A stretch of DNA of 36,050 bases, taken from the NCBI RefSeq assembly GCF_020889685.1, contig NZ_JACMYO010000075.1:1-36050 (forward strand), in the 5' to 3' direction. Below, in pieces: positions 33,905-36,050 of the stretch (within the stretch, counting starts at the first letter, position 1; every line of letters starts with the position of its first letter). A program made the translations under genes and the position numbers. The DNA is from Bradyrhizobium oropedii (GTDB lineage Bacteria; Pseudomonadota; Alphaproteobacteria; Rhizobiales; Xanthobacteraceae). The notes below the pieces were generated by a model. That model saw nothing but the letters and a program-made list of their open reading frames with translations. It was not told where the DNA came from and did not search any database.

Positions 33905-34772
33905 TCAGCAAAGGAAGCGAGCTTCGACTACTTTGACCTCGTCCATCTTCTGGATTCTGAAGATCTCCTCCACTGGCAGAATGTCCTTGTGGACGTTCTG
34001 GACGCCGCCGTCGGCAATGATTCGGCGGAAGGTCTCCTGCATGGCAGCGGCGGAAGCGCGAATGCCGTAGTGCCGTAGATCATCATGCGGACGTTGCGGA
34101 GCGCCTTGACGCGCTCGGCGTCGAGATGCGGGTAGGCGTTCGGCACAATGACTAGCGGCATCGATCCGCTCCAGATGCGCAAAAAACCTTCGATCTCGGA
34201 AGGATCCTTCTTTTTCGAATGGATCAGGATCATGTCCGCGCCAGCTTCTACATAGGCTTGCGCACGATGCAGAGCTTCCGCCTCGCCGAGCCCTGCAATC
34301 AAGGGCTCGGTCCGCGCAATGACGAGAAAGCCGAATCGCGCCGTTTCGCAATGGCGGCCTCGGTCGTCCCCTGGAACTCCTCAATCCGCAGCAGCCTGCT
34401 GACGCCCCTCGGCAACAAGGCTCGTTACCTTTCGAAAAGTCTTGTCCTTGATGACAACGGCGCTGGCGCCGGCACGTTCGTATTCGCAGATCGCTTGGAT
34501 CACATTGATCGCATTGCCATAGCCCGCGTCGATGTCGGACGATTGGAGCGTCGTGCGTCCGGCGATCGCCCGCAGCATGTCGGGTGCTGTGTCATCGGCA
34601 TCAGGCTCATGTTCGGTAGGCCGTAAAGCGCCGACAGCTCGAAGCCGGAGGCCCACAGGCCATCATATCGGGCCTCTTCTGCGAGGATCGCCGAAAGCGG
34701 GTTATGGGCGGCCATGATGTGGACAAGGCCGGTCTCGACCATGCGGGCGTGGAGGCGTTTGGCTGGGGACAT
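33905..34772 (-). pseudogene. Phosphonopyruvate hydrolase / PEP mutase superfamily gene, frameshifted copy 2
   Basis: Colinear with the intact gene at 20240-21112 but broken in at least three places. The first frame (34772 onward) reads SPAKRLHARMVETGLVHIMAAHN to MPMTQHP. It shifts near 34580 to DIDAGYGNAINV and VVIKDKTFRKVTSLV, then again near 34380 and again near 34070 before the C-terminal HYGIRASAAAMQETF. The metal-ligand Glu of EDK is Lys here (IKDK), and the Pro in the gating loop is Arg. So even a repaired frame would be doubtful. The ATG at 34772 follows the aminotransferase stop by 11 bases, as in copy 1. Confidence 0.88.
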
Positions 34773-34783
34773 CGGGAGATCGT

Positions 34784-35983
34784 TCAGGACAGGGCTGCGC
34801 AGCCAGCGATGATGCGGTCGCAGGCGCGGGTGAGGTCCTCGAGCGAGGAGGCATAGGAAATGCGGATATAAGGCGAGGCCATGAAGCCGCTGCCGGGCAC
34901 GACGGCCACGGCGAAAGCCTCGAGCAGATACATCGCGAAATCGGTGTCAGTTTCGATCACCTTGCCGTCCGGCGTGCGCTTGCCGATGACACCTGCGCAG
35001 GAAGGGAAAACGTAGAAAGCACCGTCGGGCACACGGCACGAAAGTCCCTCGGCCTGGTTCAGCTTGGCGAGAACTAGATCGCGGCGCACCAGGAAGGCGC
35101 TCGTGAACTCCTCAATATGGTTCCTGCTGCCGGACAGCGCCTCGACGGCGGCATACTGCGAAATCGAACTGGTGTGCGAAGAGGTCTGACCTTGGATGAG
35201 GTTCATGGCCTTGATCAGCGACGAAGGTCCCGCGCCATAACCGACGCGCCAACCGGTCATTGCGTCGGCCTTGGATACACCGTTGACGGTCAGCGTGCGC
35301 TCGAGGAAATCCGGGGCGACCGTGGCCAAGGTGGCGCAGTCGACGTCATAGGTGAGCTTTTCATAGATGTCGTCGGATAGCACATGGACATGGGCATGGC
35401 TGCGCAGCACCGCAGTGAGCGCGAGCAACTCGCCTCGGCTGTAGACCGCACCAGTCGGATTGCACGGCGAGTTCAGCATCAGCCACTTGGTGCGCGGCGT
35501 GATCGCCGCCTCCAAGGCCTCGGGGCGCAGCTTAAAGCCATGGAATTCATCGCAGGCGACGAGAACCGGTTTACCGCCGGCGAGCGCCACCATATCGGGA
35601 TAGGAGACCCAGCACGGCGTCGGGATCACCACCTCGTCGCCCGCGTCGAGGCTGGCGAAGAGCGCGTTGAAGACGACCTGCTTGGCGCCGCAACCCACCG
35701 TGATCTGGTCGATCCCATAATTGAGCCCGTGATCGCGGTGCAAGCTCCTCCGGATCGCCTCGCGCAACGGCTTGATGCCGGCGACCGGTGTGTATTTTGT
35801 CCTCCCGTCGCGGATGGCCCGGATGCCGGCTTCGCAGACGGCTGACGGCGTGTCGAAATCCGGTTCGCCCTGACTGAGCGTGATCACATCGACACCCTGA
35901 TCGCGCAGTTCAGCTGCACGCGCTGTCATGGCCTTGGTTTCAGAGGGGCGGACAAGTCTGAGCCGTTTTGCAACGAGAGACAA
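34784..35983 (-). CDS. Class I aspartate-type aminotransferase (PLP-dependent)
   Basis: 399 residues from a TTG start at 35983, with AGGTG eight bases upstream; copy 1 has TTG at the same place. Landmarks: LSQGEPDFDTP, KYTPVAGIKPLREAI, NSPCNPTGAVYS, SDDIYEKLTYD and the PLP lysine in VSKADAMTGWRVGYG (usual motif SKxxAMTGWRxGY). The C-terminus has YIRISYASS with the carboxylate-binding Arg. In context it would interconvert phosphonopyruvate and phosphonoalanine, as PalB does in Variovorax, but an aspartate or aromatic aminotransferase role cannot be excluded. Its partner in this copy is dead, so in this window it can pair only with the intact enzyme at 20240-21112. A truncated paralogue is at 21124-21407. 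Confidence 0.92.
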   Translation of the reverse strand: MSLVAKRLRLVRPSETKAMTARAAELRDQGVDVITLSQGEPDFDTPSAVCEAGIRAIRDGRTKYTPVAGIKPLREAIRRSLHRDHGLNYGIDQITVGCGAKQVVFNALFASLDAGDEVVIPTPCWVSYPDMVALAGGKPVLVACDEFHGFKLRPEALEAAITPRTKWLMLNSPCNPTGAVYSRGELLALTAVLRSHAHVHVLSDDIYEKLTYDVDCATLATVAPDFLERTLTVNGVSKADAMTGWRVGYGAGPSSLIKAMNLIQGQTSSHTSSISQYAAVEALSGSRNHIEEFTSAFLVRRDLVLAKLNQAEGLSCRVPDGAFYVFPSCAGVIGKRTPDGKVIETDTDFAMYLLEAFAVAVVPGSGFMASPYIRISYASSLEDLTRACDRIIAGCAALS

Positions 35984-36050
35984 AATAGAGCACCTGCAAA
36001 GTTCGACGCAAAATTTGTAGACAACCTCTAATTGCTCTCAAACGCGCTAA

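Larger units (their letters stand above)
33904..36050 (-). repeat. Aminotransferase + PEP mutase-superfamily module, copy 2
   Basis: Homologous to 20233-21470 and complete in length: aminotransferase followed by the mutase/hydrolase. The similarity runs to the right edge of the window, so the true boundary lies outside. Confidence 0.85.

Overview
The window looks like accessory DNA from a rhizobial alphaproteobacterium, most likely a symbiosis island or integrative element of a Bradyrhizobium- or Mesorhizobium-type genome. The signs are islands of intact surface-polysaccharide genes in a sea of pseudogenes, fragments of at least five transposable-element families (IS481, IS3, IS630, IS5, group II intron), and a DUF2285/DUF6499 regulatory pair of the kind that controls transfer of Mesorhizobium symbiosis ICEs. 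A degenerate nod-box-like site and a sigma-54-like site are weaker hints. No rRNA, tRNA or CRISPR array was recognised. The species assignment is inference.

Layout. 1-3250: a frameshifted amidohydrolase with a small membrane-protein ORF upstream (minus strand), then about 1.8 kb of mostly non-coding DNA with possible regulatory sites. 3251-10293: a CDP-sugar locus with glucose-1-phosphate cytidylyltransferase (rfbF), a decayed CDP-glucose 4,6-dehydratase, an intact sugar epimerase, and on the opposite strand a DUF4910 aminopeptidase-like protein, a sugar C-methyltransferase, a truncated epimerase and a broken membrane protein. 10627-11740: two abutting transposase remnants. 12662-15420: a UDP-glucuronate decarboxylase-like epimerase, UDP-glucose 6-dehydrogenase and an rmlC remnant.

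15971-18726 is a mobile-element control region: a tandem duplication of a small XRE regulator with its promoter, a QseM-like single-domain DUF2285 protein, and an FseA-like activator whose two halves lie in different frames, as expected for +1 programmed frameshifting. 18983-21407: a LysR regulator, an intact phosphonopyruvate hydrolase/PEP mutase-family gene, and the stub of its upstream aminotransferase. 21560-23850 holds transposon debris and an acyltransferase tail.

23926-28533 is a tight, intact five-gene operon: sulfotransferase, small-molecule kinase, NAD-dependent sugar epimerase, and a split transketolase (N and C subunits). Together with the CDP-sugar genes it suggests synthesis and decoration of an unusual, possibly carbon-branched, sugar. 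28800-30990: a group II intron truncated by an IS5 element. 31395-32803: a GT2 glycosyltransferase coupled to a GtrA flippase-like protein. 33904-36050 (window edge): a second copy of the aminotransferase plus phosphonopyruvate-enzyme module. The two copies have decayed reciprocally: copy 1 keeps only the hydrolase/mutase and copy 2 keeps only the aminotransferase, so one complete set survives.
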